A stretch of DNA of 16,185 nt from an uncultured Oscillospiraceae bacterium (GCA_947624465.1 CANQKJ010000019.1:1-16185), one strand, 5' to 3'. Positions 6,112 through 14,987 are shown, numbered from the stretch's first letter. The notes: a model not told the origin generated them from the sequence alone. Translations and numbers: made by a program.

Positions 6112-8532
6112 ATGTCCAAACGCCATAACGCCAAAAAGAGGCCGGATATCGCCCTGCGCCTTGCTCAGGCGTCCGCCCATCCGGTGGGGATATGCGTTCT
6201 TGTTCTTCTGTTCTTCCTCGCCGTCTGCGCCAACTATGACTTCTACGACCCCAAGCTGAAATGGATCGCCCTGGGGCTGATGGCCCTCGCGCTGGTGATC
6301 GGCGCCCTGCGCTTTTCCGCGCTGCGGGACCGATTCACCCTGCCGGTGTGCGCGCTGGTCCTGTATGTCCTGACAGACGGCGTCTCCACCCTTTACGCCG
6401 CCCGGACCGCCTCCGGCAAGCTGGCCCTGTATGAGTTCCTGAGCGCCCTGATCCCCTTCTGTCTGGTGATGATCCTCGCCGCTCTCGCCCCCGGAGAGGG
6501 GCACGCTCCCGGCCGCTGGATGGCGGCGGTCCTGTCCGGTTTCTCCGGGCTGGCCAGCCTTGTGAGCATCGACCTGCTGTCCACACACTTTCTCAGCGAG
6601 CCGGTACTGGCCTTTTTGCGGCTCCTCTACACGGACTACCGCGAAAGCGCCTTTGCCGGCGTAGAGGCCGGCGTGCGGATGAATTCCATCTTTGGCAGCC
6701 CCAATGTCTTTGCCGGGATCGCCGGCCTCGGCGTGCTGCTGGCGCTGGGTCTGGCCTCCACGGAGGAGAGCCGGGACCGCAGGCGGGCGTATCTGGTCCT
6801 CCTGTATATCAACTCGCTGGCCTTTATCCTGGTATTCAGCATGGGCGGCACCGCCATGGCCATCCTGGCCTTCCTGATCTATCTTATCCTGGAGCGGAGG
6901 GAGCGCCGGATCGGCACCCTGATATTGATGCTGGAGACTCTGGCGCTCACCATGATCTCCGCCGCGGTCATCTCCATGACCTCCCTGGGCGTGTGGACGG
7001 GCATCCAGCCCATCCCCCTGGTGTGCGCGGCCCTCGGCGCCGCCGCCCTGTGCCTGCTGGACGGCTCCGTGGGACGAAAGCTGGCGGACAAGCTGTCCGG
7101 CAGAGCAAAGCTGGTGCCCATCGTCGTCATCGCTCTGGTCGTCGTCCTGGCCGCCTACGCGGCGGCCGCGGTCAACCTCACCGGCCCCGCCAGGCTGGAG
7201 GCCGGCGGGTCGCTGCGCCGCGCGGCCTATCCCGCGCCGGGGACATACACGCTGACTGTGGACGCGGACAGCGCCCTGGCCGTCACCATCGAAAGCCAGG
7301 ATCAGCAGGAGACCATGGTCCACACCAGCACCGTGCTGTACTTCGGAGAGGCGCAGGGGGCCTCCTTTACCGTCCCGGAGGACAGTTTGGTGGTCTACTT
7401 CAACTTCTTCGCGCCCGACGGGGCAAAACTCGCCTCCGCGGTGTACGACGGGGCGGAGCGCGGCTCCATCCCCCTGGGTTACAGGCTGCTGCCCGGCTTT
7501 ATGTCCAACCGCCTCCAGGGACTGTTCGCCAACGAGAACGCCATCCAGCGGCTGGTGTTCTTTGAGGACGGCATGAAGCTGTTTCGGCGCAGCCCCGTTT
7601 TCGGCGTCGGACTCAGCGGATTCGAGAACGGCTTCCGCTCCGTGCAGACCTTCTGGTATGAGACCCAGAACGTCCACAACCACTATATCGAGGTGATGGT
7701 GGACAAGGGCGTCATCGGTCTGGCGGTGTTCCTGTTCCTGCTGCTGGCCTCCGCCGCCGCGGTGTGGTTCGAGCGGCGGAAAAAGGAGAACGCCTGCCCG
7801 CTGGTCCCGGCCCTTGGCGCGGCCCTGGTGTTCATGGCGGGCCACGCGGCGGTGGAGGTGGTGTTCTCCACCGGGCGATATCTGCCCATGGCCTTCGGCG
7901 TGTTCGCCCTGATCGGGATCGGCTGCGGAGGGGCCGTCCCCGCCCTTTCGCTGACCAGGCCGGCGAAAACCGCCCTGACCGCCCTGACGGCGGCGCTGGT
8001 GGTGGTCTTCGGCGGTCTGCTGGGCGCCAATCTGGCCGCGGCCGGCATCGGGGAAAAGGCCGTGTCCTTCACGGAGCTGAACGCCGCCATCCGGCTGGAT
8101 CCCTTCGAGTGGTCCGACTACGCCAAGACCTATCTTTACAGCGCCGAACAGTACCCGGCGGAGGACGACATCCGCCGGCAGGCCGACGCCTACGCGGAGC
8201 GGATGTCCAAAGTCTCCTCCGCGGTGGTGGGCCTGTCCGTGGACGAGTACTACTTCAGCACAGGCCGGACGGACGACGCCTTCGACCAGCTGGAGCGGGA
8301 TATGCGGGAATTCGCCTCCGACGCCTCCGTATGGCAGACCGCCCTTCAGCTCCTCTCCCAGTACCAGCAGGACACGCCGGAGTTCCGGGCGGGCGCGGCC
8401 CGCGTCATCCGGGTGCTGGACGACTGGAACGCGGCGAGCCTCGCCCCCATCGAACTCAGCGAGGCGGGGATCGCGTTCATCAACCAGTATGGGACGTGGG
8501 AGCATATCCACGCTGCGGGTGAGGCGCAATGA
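6112..8532 (+). CDS. Wzy/WaaL-like O-antigen ligase-family membrane protein
   Basis: An 806-residue polytopic membrane protein with roughly ten or more hydrophobic segments, the first near residues 20-40. The Wzy_C (O-antigen ligase/polymerase) signature is at about 518-545, with the HNHYIEVMVDKGVIG loop (His522 and His524) followed by a membrane helix. Members join or polymerise undecaprenyl-linked glycans on the outer face of the membrane. Two additions are notable. A beta-rich, soluble-looking stretch sits at about 354-453 between membrane segments. A helical soluble tail of about 130 residues, possibly TPR-like, ends the protein. The ATG has GGAGGAGG at 6-8 bases. The stop overlaps the next gene's start (ATGA), so the two are translationally coupled. 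It probably acts as polymerase or ligase for the glycan begun by the downstream WcaJ-like enzyme. Whether it polymerises or ligates cannot be told. Confidence 0.85.
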   Translation: MSKRHNAKKRPDIALRLAQASAHPVGICVLVLLFFLAVCANYDFYDPKLKWIALGLMALALVIGALRFSALRDRFTLPVCALVLYVLTDGVSTLYAARTASGKLALYEFLSALIPFCLVMILAALAPGEGHAPGRWMAAVLSGFSGLASLVSIDLLSTHFLSEPVLAFLRLLYTDYRESAFAGVEAGVRMNSIFGSPNVFAGIAGLGVLLALGLASTEESRDRRRAYLVLLYINSLAFILVFSMGGTAMAILAFLIYLILERRERRIGTLILMLETLALTMISAAVISMTSLGVWTGIQPIPLVCAALGAAALCLLDGSVGRKLADKLSGRAKLVPIVVIALVVVLAAYAAAAVNLTGPARLEAGGSLRRAAYPAPGTYTLTVDADSALAVTIESQDQQETMVHTSTVLYFGEAQGASFTVPEDSLVVYFNFFAPDGAKLASAVYDGAERGSIPLGYRLLPGFMSNRLQGLFANENAIQRLVFFEDGMKLFRRSPVFGVGLSGFENGFRSVQTFWYETQNVHNHYIEVMVDKGVIGLAVFLFLLLASAAAVWFERRKKENACPLVPALGAALVFMAGHAAVEVVFSTGRYLPMAFGVFALIGIGCGGAVPALSLTRPAKTALTALTAALVVVFGGLLGANLAAAGIGEKAVSFTELNAAIRLDPFEWSDYAKTYLYSAEQYPAEDDIRRQADAYAERMSKVSSAVVGLSVDEYYFSTGRTDDAFDQLERDMREFASDASVWQTALQLLSQYQQDTPEFRAGAARVIRVLDDWNAASLAPIELSEAGIAFINQYGTWEHIHAAGEAQ

Positions 8533-9914
8533 TCAAAGAGAATCAAAAACTGCTGAACCAGTTCCATGTGTTCACCGACGGGGCCATCGTGTTCCTGTCC
8601 TTCCCCATCGCCTTTTGGGTCCGCTTCGCGGTGTTCCACGGGGAGATGAGCATCCCGCTGGATAACTACCTGATACTGGCCGCCTTCTACACGGCCGCCC
8701 AGCTGTTCACCTTCGCCGCGTTCGGGCTTTACCAGAGCTACCGCAAAAAACGGCTGCGGACGGAGCTCGTCCGGCTTTGGGAGGCCACCCTGCTGGACAT
8801 GGTGGTCCTCCAGAGCCTGCTGTTCCTCAGCTGGGGCGTCCACTACTCCCGCGCGCTGCTGGGCATCGCCTTCCTGCTGATGACCGGGGCGCTCAGCGTC
8901 AAACGGTACGTTTTGCGCCGGTTCCTCCGCACCTTCCGGCAGTCCGGGCACAATCTGAAGCACGTTCTGGTGATCGGCGGCGGCCGCCTGGCCGCCCGGT
9001 ACGCGGACGAGATCCGCCGGGACCTGGAGCTGGGCTACCGCGCCGCCGGCTATATCGCCGGAGCGCCGGAGGAGGACATGGGCGATCTGCGCTGGCTGGG
9101 CTCCTACGAGGACCTGTCGGATATTTTGGAGCGGCAGAGCGTGGACGAGGCGGTCTGCGCCCTGGAGGCGGCGGACTTCGGCAGGGTCCAGGCGATCATC
9201 GACTCCTGCGAGGGCGCCGGGGTGCGGCTGTCCATCATCCCGTTCTACGCCGACTACATCCCCTCCAACCCCCAGTTCGACGATCTGAACGGCATCCCCA
9301 TGCTGAACATCCGGCACATCCCCCTGGACAACTGGGCCAACGCCTTCTTCAAGCGGACCATGGATATCCTTGGCTCGGCGGCGCTGCTGGTCCTCACCTC
9401 CCCCCTCCTGCTGTTCTGCGCCATCGGGGTGAAGCTGTCCTCGCCGGGGCCGGTGATCTTCAAGCAGGAGCGCATCGGCCGGGGCAAAAAGCCCTTTTAT
9501 ATGTATAAGTTCCGCTCCATGCGGCTGAACGACGCCCAGGATATCGCCTGGAGCGCCAAAACCGACGAGCGCAAGACCCACTTCGGGGCCTTTATGCGGA
9601 AATGCTCGCTGGACGAGCTGCCCCAGCTCTGGAACGTGCTGAAAGGGGACATGAGCCTGGTGGGCCCCCGGCCGGAGCTGCCCTATTACGTGGACCAGTT
9701 CCGAAACGAGGTCCCCCTCTACATGGTCAAGCACCAGGTGCGGCCCGGCATCACCGGCTGGGCCCAGGTGAACGGCTTCCGGGGGGACACCTCCATCCCG
9801 GGCCGCATCGAGCGCGACGTGTACTACATCGAACACTGGAGCCTGGCCTTCGACATCCAGATCCTGCTCATCACGGTGTTCGGCGGCAAATTCATCAACG
9901 ACGAAACGGTCTGA
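8529..9914 (+). CDS. WcaJ-like polyprenyl glycosylphosphotransferase
   Basis: A 461-residue protein of full length for the family that starts exopolysaccharide or O-unit synthesis by moving a sugar 1-phosphate from a UDP-sugar to undecaprenyl phosphate at the membrane. About four N-terminal membrane segments (residues 10-130) are followed by a Rossmann-like CoA-binding-type domain starting VLVIGGGRLAARY (about 147-160). The catalytic bacterial sugar transferase domain begins at FFKRTMDILGSAALL (about 275). Its hallmarks are SPGPVIFKQERIGRGKKPF, YKFRSMR, LDELPQLWNVLKGDMSLVGP and VRPGITGWAQVNG. The ATG overlaps the preceding stop. The sugar is not determined; glucose or galactose is usual in the family. 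Confidence 0.92.
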   Translation: MIKENQKLLNQFHVFTDGAIVFLSFPIAFWVRFAVFHGEMSIPLDNYLILAAFYTAAQLFTFAAFGLYQSYRKKRLRTELVRLWEATLLDMVVLQSLLFLSWGVHYSRALLGIAFLLMTGALSVKRYVLRRFLRTFRQSGHNLKHVLVIGGGRLAARYADEIRRDLELGYRAAGYIAGAPEEDMGDLRWLGSYEDLSDILERQSVDEAVCALEAADFGRVQAIIDSCEGAGVRLSIIPFYADYIPSNPQFDDLNGIPMLNIRHIPLDNWANAFFKRTMDILGSAALLVLTSPLLLFCAIGVKLSSPGPVIFKQERIGRGKKPFYMYKFRSMRLNDAQDIAWSAKTDERKTHFGAFMRKCSLDELPQLWNVLKGDMSLVGPRPELPYYVDQFRNEVPLYMVKHQVRPGITGWAQVNGFRGDTSIPGRIERDVYYIEHWSLAFDIQILLITVFGGKFINDETV

Positions 9915-9930
9915 CCTGCGAAAGGAGGCG

Positions 9931-11052
9931 ATGAAGTTGGAGCGAAAGGTCCTCTTCACCGCCTCCACTTTTTCGCACATTCGGAGCTTCCACCTGCCCT
10001 ATCTGGCGTGGTTCCGGGACCGGGGCTGGGAGGTCCACGCGGCCTGCGGCGGCGAACCGGCAGATATCCCGCAGGCCCACCGGCTCATCCCCCTGCCCTT
10101 CGAGAAGCGGATGGCCTCCCCGCGAAACTTCCGGGCGGCGGCCATCCTCCGGGACCTGATCCGCCGGGAGGGCTACGCCCTGATCTCCACCCACACCTCC
10201 CTGGCCGCCTTCTTTACCCGGCTGGCCGTGAAGGGGATGCGGGACCGGCCAAAGGTGGCCGATACCGTCCACGGCTACCTGTTCGACGACGACACCCCCG
10301 CCCTCAAAAGAGGCCTGCTGCTGGCCGCCGAGCGGCTGACCGCCCCGGAGACCGACCTGCTGCTGACCATGAACGACTGGGACTTCCAATGCGCCAAAAA
10401 GCGCCGGCTGGGCCGGCGGGTGGAGCGCATCCCCGGCATGGGGGTGGACTTCGCCCCGCTGGACCGGGGCGGCCCGGAGGCCGGACGCGCCCTGCGGCGG
10501 GAGCTTGGCCTCCCGGAGGACGCGTTCCTGCTGGTCTATCCGGCGGAGTTCTCCCGGCGGAAGAGCCAGCGGGTGCTGATCGAGGCCATGCCCATGCTGC
10601 CCGAGAGCTGCGTCCTGGCCCTGCCGGGACAGGGGGCGCTGCTGGAGGAGTGCCGGGACCTGGCCGGGGCGCTGGGGCTGGCCCGCCGGGTCCTCTTCCC
10701 CGGACAGACAGCCGATATGGCCCCCTGGTTCGCCGCCGCCGACGCCGCCGTCTCCGCCAGCCGAAGCGAGGGGCTGCCCTTCAACGTGATGGAGGCCATG
10801 CACTGCGGCCTCCCCGTGGCCGCCAGCCGGGTCAAGGGCCACACCGACCTGATCGAGGACGGGACCGCCGGCCTGCTCTACCCCTATGGGGACGCCGCCG
10901 CCTGCGCCGCCGCCGTCCGCGCCCTGCTGGCGCTGCCGGACCGGGGCCGGGAGATGGGCCGCCGGGGGGCGGAGCGGGCGGAGCGCTTCCGCCTGGACCG
11001 GGTGCTGCCGGAGGTCACCGGGCTGTATGGCCGGCTCCTGCCGCCGGATTAG
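9931..11052 (+). CDS. Family 4-type glycosyltransferase (GT-B fold)
   Basis: About 373 residues. The N-terminal half (KVLFTASTFSHIRSFHLPYL) is the usual opening of GT4 enzymes that build capsule or exopolysaccharide repeat units. The C-terminal donor-binding domain contains the E-x7-E motif in SRSEGLPFNVMEAMHCGLPV (Glu280 and Glu288) and a DLIEDGTAGLL segment, both typical of nucleotide-sugar GT4 enzymes. No signal peptide or membrane helix is seen, so it acts at the cytoplasmic membrane face, probably adding the second sugar to the lipid-linked unit made by the upstream enzyme. The start is uncertain: AAAGGAGG ends only 2 bases before the ATG at 9931 but 8 bases before a TTG at 9937, which would give MERKVLF and a better spacing. 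It follows 17 bases after the preceding stop. Confidence 0.88.
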   Translation: MKLERKVLFTASTFSHIRSFHLPYLAWFRDRGWEVHAACGGEPADIPQAHRLIPLPFEKRMASPRNFRAAAILRDLIRREGYALISTHTSLAAFFTRLAVKGMRDRPKVADTVHGYLFDDDTPALKRGLLLAAERLTAPETDLLLTMNDWDFQCAKKRRLGRRVERIPGMGVDFAPLDRGGPEAGRALRRELGLPEDAFLLVYPAEFSRRKSQRVLIEAMPMLPESCVLALPGQGALLEECRDLAGALGLARRVLFPGQTADMAPWFAAADAAVSASRSEGLPFNVMEAMHCGLPVAASRVKGHTDLIEDGTAGLLYPYGDAAACAAAVRALLALPDRGREMGRRGAERAERFRLDRVLPEVTGLYGRLLPPD

Positions 11053-11122
11053 GCGCACATTTCCCGGCAACAAGGGCCGTTCGGGCCGCCTTCTGTTATA
11101 TCTACTGGAGGAGGCCAAAAAC

Positions 11123-11830
11123 GTGCAGAAAACCGAACAATACCAGCTCAACCTGATCGAGACCAGCGACCCCATCAGCCCGGAGCCCATCAACGAGAAC
11201 ACCCGTGCCGTGGAGACCCGGCTCCAGGCCCAGGACGGCCGCCTGGGCGCGCTGGAGGGCGGGCTGTCCGCCGAGACCCAGGCCCGCGCCGGCGGGGAGG
11301 CCGCCCTGCGCTCCGAATTCCAGGGGGCCGACGCCGCCATGGAGCAGCGGCTGTCCGCCGCCGATACCGCCATGGAGCAGCGCCTGTCCGCCGCCGACGC
11401 CGCCATGGAACAGCGCCTGTCCGCCGCCGTCTCCGCCGGGGACGCGGCGCTGGACGGCAGGATCGCCCAGGCCAGGGCGGAGACCGCTTTCGTCCACGTG
11501 CTGGGGCCGGTGTCCCAGGACAGCTACGCCGCTCTGGACGTGAACCTGGCCGGGGTGGATATGGACCAGTACCAGGCGCTGGTGATCTTTGCCAGCGTCG
11601 CAAACGGCACGATCTCCGCCGGAGACGCGTCCGTGAGCGTCAACTCGGCAACCAGCGCGCGGATCGTCCTGCTGGTTCGGGCGGGCAAAGGCGCAATGCT
11701 GGCGTGCAGTTTTCTGGTGATGTACGATTTTTGCTGGGAAGGCGCGAACCTCACGACCCCCTGGTCCTCCGTCGGCGCCGTCTCTTTTACCAACTGCAGG
11801 TGGGCGAACGTCTACGGGATCAAAGCCTGA
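11123..11830 (+). CDS. Phage-tail-fibre-like coiled-coil protein with 11-residue repeats
   Basis: The start is a GTG at 11123, chosen because GGAGGAGG lies 8 bases upstream; the frame before it is a shadow of the glycosyltransferase. The 235-residue product opens with VQKTEQYQLNLIETSDPISP, which resembles the N-termini of Firmicute phage minor tail or fibre proteins. A coiled-coil stretch (about 30-120) contains three near-identical 11-residue units AMEQRLSAAD, a hendecad pattern typical of parallel helical bundles. The C-terminal 110 residues look beta-rich and end FTNCRWANVYGIKA, as a fibre-tip or receptor-binding domain might. There is no signal peptide or anchor. It follows the glycosyltransferase by 70 bases and precedes the cluster terminator, so it is probably co-transcribed. 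Function is unknown; phage relic or surface/secreted trimeric fibre are both possible. Confidence 0.75.
   Translation: MQKTEQYQLNLIETSDPISPEPINENTRAVETRLQAQDGRLGALEGGLSAETQARAGGEAALRSEFQGADAAMEQRLSAADTAMEQRLSAADAAMEQRLSAAVSAGDAALDGRIAQARAETAFVHVLGPVSQDSYAALDVNLAGVDMDQYQALVIFASVANGTISAGDASVSVNSATSARIVLLVRAGKGAMLACSFLVMYDFCWEGANLTTPWSSVGAVSFTNCRWANVYGIKA
11336..11434 (+). repeat. Three 33-bp tandem repeats within the fibre-like gene
   Basis: Units at 11336-11368, 11369-11401 and 11402-11434 each encode AMEQRLSAA plus two variable residues. They differ by only a few bases, with the third diverging at its end. The near identity at DNA level suggests recent duplication and possible length variation between strains. 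Confidence 0.85.
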
Positions 11831-11838
11831 GCGGGCAG

Positions 11839-11872
11839 AAAAAGCCCCCGGCCATAAGGCCGGGGGCTTTTT
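11839..11872. terminator. Strong bidirectional terminator
   Basis: A 15-bp perfect stem, AAAAAGCCCCCGGCC against GGCCGGGGGCTTTTT, has an ATAA loop. The A and T runs make it work in both directions. It lies 8 bases after the fibre-like gene (plus) and about 30 bases after the stop of the S-layer gene (minus). Confidence 0.95.
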
Positions 11873-11901
11873 AACGGGATTTGACCCTTCTCAGTCACGT
11901 C

Positions 11902-14900
11902 TTAGCCGGTGATCTGGATGGTCTGGTCATAGCTGGTCCCGTTGCTGTGGGCAGCAGTCACAACCAGCTCATACTGATAGGAACCGGACAGAGTGCCACA
12001 GGTGATGTTCAGATTATTACCGGCCCCAATGGCAAGACGGTCAACGCCGGCAGCGAGGCTCGTAAAGGTCTTGGTCGCGACGATCTCCTTCGCGCCGGTC
12101 TGGTAGACCCGCTTCAGGGTGGCGGTAAAGGTCACCGTATCGTCCGTACCAAAGTTCTTGCCGGCCTCAGCACTCAGAATCGCGGTGACGGTGATGGTGG
12201 GGTCGCTATAACTGGCGGTCGCGGTCAGCGTGTACTTCGTGGTGGAAGGCGGAGTGGGAATGCTCCCGGCGGCCTTAATGACATAGATGGCGTTGGCGTA
12301 GTTCTGGCCGGCGATCGTCTCATAGGCCACGATCACCGCGTCATTCGCCGCCAGGTCGGCCACGGTGCCCTTGGCAACAACGCCGTTGGTATAGGCAACC
12401 ATAATGGCGGCGTCGCTGCGGATGGCGAAGTTCATCTCAGTACCGCCCGGGACCAGAGCCACGTTCCCGGCGGCGACGGAACCGCTATACTGCTGCGTCT
12501 TCAGGGAGCTGCCGTTCTCGACAGCCTTGACGCCCGTGTTCACCAGCCAAGTGGTGGTAGTACCAACCTGCTTAGCGGCGACGTAGCCGGTGATGCCCAC
12601 GCTGAGGTTGGTGACGGCAGTGACGACGCCCTGGTCGTTCACCACGATCTGGTACATACCGGAAGCGGTCACGCTGCTGTTCCACACGTTCGGCAGAGGC
12701 CGAGGAGCGAGAACGTTGCGGGCCTCAGTGCTGCCCACGGGGTACACCTGATACACGTCGTTGTTGCCGCTGGAGCCCACGCTGTTCGCGTAGTCGCCCA
12801 CATAGGCCACGAATGTGCCGGTGTTCCCGCCGGCCTTGGTGTAGGCGCCAGTCACGAGCACCAGAGCGGCATAGCCGTCGGCGTTGTTCAGGATGCACAC
12901 ATCAGCCTTGGTGAGGGTGGGCACGTTGTTCTTGCCGGTGTAGATATCGATCTTGCCGGTGGTGGGATCCCGCAGGATATAGACGGTGTTGTCGGTGCCG
13001 ACGCCATAGACCTTGGTCTCACCGGCATCCTTGACATAGTTGTTATCGGTATCCTGCCAGATGTCGGCGGCGCCAGTGATGATACCGACGCTTTCGCCGC
13101 CGGGAGCGGGAAGCCTGTTGTCGTCAGAGAAGGGGCTGCCCGTGGGATGAGGAGCCAGAGTGTAGTTGCCCTGAGCGTCCACGGTGTAGGTCATCAGATC
13201 CGTGTAGTAGGCGGTGTTGGTGGACCAGTCGTCGGTGACCTGAGCGTTGGCAACGCTGCCGCCAGCAATCTCGGTGTTCGTGGCCGCGGCGCCGTTGATC
13301 TTGGAGATGGTCACGTTCTCAACACGGGTGCCGTCGGTCTTGATCAGGTTGGCCTTCGCAACGCCGTCGCTCAGGCCGTTGTGGATCCAGGCGATCTTCT
13401 CCACCACGACATACTGCGCGATGGTGTCGACCAGGCCGATCACGTTGCCGAAGCCGTCGCCCAGAGCGATGCGGCTGGGGGCAGAGACATGATAGCCCAG
13501 AGAGAACTTCTCGGCGTCATTGTACTTCTGGCCGCCGATGGTGTGCTGGTTGACGACGGGATAGGCACCGGTGCTCCAGGTCGTCACAGCGCCGGTGGTG
13601 ACCTGAGGAGCGGCCTTCACCTCGACCACGTCGGTAACGGCCGCGGCAGTGGCGCCCTTCTTGGCGGTGACCAGCACATAGTCGCCCGCGACGAGGGTAT
13701 CGCTCTCATAGCCGGCGATCGTGGCATTGCCGTCGCGGTCATAGACGGTCAGGGTGACGGTGCGCTTGGTGGCGTGGCCGTTCTTGTCGACCGTAGCGGG
13801 GGTCACAGCGCTGACCTTGGCCAGCCAGGTCTCGATCTCCACCACGCGGTAACCGCCGGTGACCGCGTAGATCTCGATCTGAGTGCCCTGAGCGCCCAGC
13901 ACCTCGTTGACGCCCTGCGCCTCGATCGTGGTATCATAGCCTTTGCTGAAGTAGGCGGGGTTGGTCTGCTCCACGCCGTTCTTCCAATAGCTGACGACGG
14001 TCTTGCCGCTCAGCTCGGAGTGATCCTCGACCACTTCGCACTCGTCAATGGCCACAGTGTACTTAGCCACGGCGGGGTAGGGGAACTCAGCGGTGGCCTT
14101 GGGGGCGGTGGCGGTCCACTTCTTGACGGGACGGCCCCAAACGTCGGTGGCGTCCTTCTTGCAGGTCAGACCGAACACATCGCTGCCCAGAGTCTGGGGC
14201 TCAGCCTTGACGACAGCGCCGGTGGACTGAGCATACAGCATGGCCAGGCTGTAGTCGGTGCCGGTATAGAGGACCTTCTCGCCGGTGTCGACCTCGCCGT
14301 CCGTATCGGTGTCGAGGTACACGGTGTAGTAGGTATCGCCGACGGCATAGTTCAGGATGGCGAAAGCCAGCTGAGCGGCGGCCTCACGGGTGATGGGGGA
14401 GGAGCTCAGATCGCCGGTGTTCAGGGGGAAGTCGCCGGCGGTCAGCTTCACGTCCTCGGCCACGTTCACGTACCAGAGGTTGGTGTTGGTGTACTCGTCG
14501 GGATCAAAGCCGGCGGCCACCAGAACCATCTTGCCGAACTCATAGCCCGTCACCTTGTCGCCAGGACGGAACTTGTCGTTGGCGGGGTCGATGATCTCCT
14601 TCAGAGAGGCATAGTTGACGAACTTGTTGCCCCAGAAGGTGGTGGGCACGTCGCTGTAAACAGCGGCGGTGGGAAGACTCGCAGCGTCGCTGCCCAGCAG
14701 CATATAGCTGACGATCTTGGCGGCCTCAGCGCGGGTCAGGGTCCCTTCGGGATCGAACGCGCTGCTGCCGGCCTCGCCCCGGCCCTGGAGCACACCGATC
14801 TTGGACAGGACTTCGATCGCTTCGCTGTAGTTAGCGTCGATCTTGTCGTCATCGGTGTAGCTCGTCTTAGCGGAGACGGTGACCATGACGGACATGACCA

Positions 14901-14946
14901 TCATCAGCGCCAGGACCAGCGCGAGGAACTTTTTCAAGTTTCTCAT
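11902..14946 (-). CDS. SLH-domain S-layer-type surface protein with EF-hand-like loops
   Basis: The start ATG at 14946 has AAAAGGAGG 10 bases upstream and opens a clear Sec signal peptide (MRNLKKFLALVLALMMVMSV, cleavage probably after VSA at residue 26). Three SLH domains follow: about 30-83 (LTRAEAAKIV), 97-147 (degenerate, VTGYEFGKMV) and 157-205 (ITREAAAQLA). These bind secondary cell-wall polymer. The remaining 800 residues are mostly beta-rich with many Thr, Val and Gly, as in S-layer proteins, and end in an Ig-like domain without a sortase motif. Two EF-hand-like loops occur, DTDTDGEVDTGE (212-223) and DTDNNYVKDAGE (632-643). Codons TTA, CTA and TCA are absent from the whole gene. A near-perfect promoter and long leader suggest abundant product. 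It is probably a main S-layer or major wall protein; the function of the central domains is not recognised. Confidence 0.88.
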   Translation of the reverse strand: MRNLKKFLALVLALMMVMSVMVTVSAKTSYTDDDKIDANYSEAIEVLSKIGVLQGRGEAGSSAFDPEGTLTRAEAAKIVSYMLLGSDAASLPTAAVYSDVPTTFWGNKFVNYASLKEIIDPANDKFRPGDKVTGYEFGKMVLVAAGFDPDEYTNTNLWYVNVAEDVKLTAGDFPLNTGDLSSSPITREAAAQLAFAILNYAVGDTYYTVYLDTDTDGEVDTGEKVLYTGTDYSLAMLYAQSTGAVVKAEPQTLGSDVFGLTCKKDATDVWGRPVKKWTATAPKATAEFPYPAVAKYTVAIDECEVVEDHSELSGKTVVSYWKNGVEQTNPAYFSKGYDTTIEAQGVNEVLGAQGTQIEIYAVTGGYRVVEIETWLAKVSAVTPATVDKNGHATKRTVTLTVYDRDGNATIAGYESDTLVAGDYVLVTAKKGATAAAVTDVVEVKAAPQVTTGAVTTWSTGAYPVVNQHTIGGQKYNDAEKFSLGYHVSAPSRIALGDGFGNVIGLVDTIAQYVVVEKIAWIHNGLSDGVAKANLIKTDGTRVENVTISKINGAAATNTEIAGGSVANAQVTDDWSTNTAYYTDLMTYTVDAQGNYTLAPHPTGSPFSDDNRLPAPGGESVGIITGAADIWQDTDNNYVKDAGETKVYGVGTDNTVYILRDPTTGKIDIYTGKNNVPTLTKADVCILNNADGYAALVLVTGAYTKAGGNTGTFVAYVGDYANSVGSSGNNDVYQVYPVGSTEARNVLAPRPLPNVWNSSVTASGMYQIVVNDQGVVTAVTNLSVGITGYVAAKQVGTTTTWLVNTGVKAVENGSSLKTQQYSGSVAAGNVALVPGGTEMNFAIRSDAAIMVAYTNGVVAKGTVADLAANDAVIVAYETIAGQNYANAIYVIKAAGSIPTPPSTTKYTLTATASYSDPTITVTAILSAEAGKNFGTDDTVTFTATLKRVYQTGAKEIVATKTFTSLAAGVDRLAIGAGNNLNITCGTLSGSYQYELVVTAAHSNGTSYDQTIQITG

Positions 14947-14987
14947 AGGATGTTTTCCTCCTTTTAGATTTTGCCCGGCCCTTCGGC

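Noticed and set aside
5943..6134. A 63-residue minus-strand frame that might be an immunity or antitoxin gene for the pore-former.
   Set aside because: It overlaps the start of the well-supported plus-strand gene, has no ribosome binding site and an Arg/Pro-rich shadow-like composition.
6028..9980. Long minus-strand frames opposite the polymerase/ligase and sugar transferase genes.
   Set aside because: Both are register-aligned shadows rich in Gln, Gly, His and Arg, without ribosome binding sites or family motifs.
11123..11830. A prophage or phage remnant around the fibre-like gene.
   Set aside because: No integrase, structural, lysis or attachment-site sequence is visible on either side; a single fibre-like gene is not enough to call a prophage.
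11881..14967. A 1028-residue open frame on the plus strand, antisense to the S-layer gene.
   Set aside because: Its codons are in exact register opposite those of the minus-strand gene, so it only reflects the lack of TTA, CTA and TCA codons there. The minus-strand frame has a signal peptide, SLH domains, a promoter and a ribosome binding site; this one has none.
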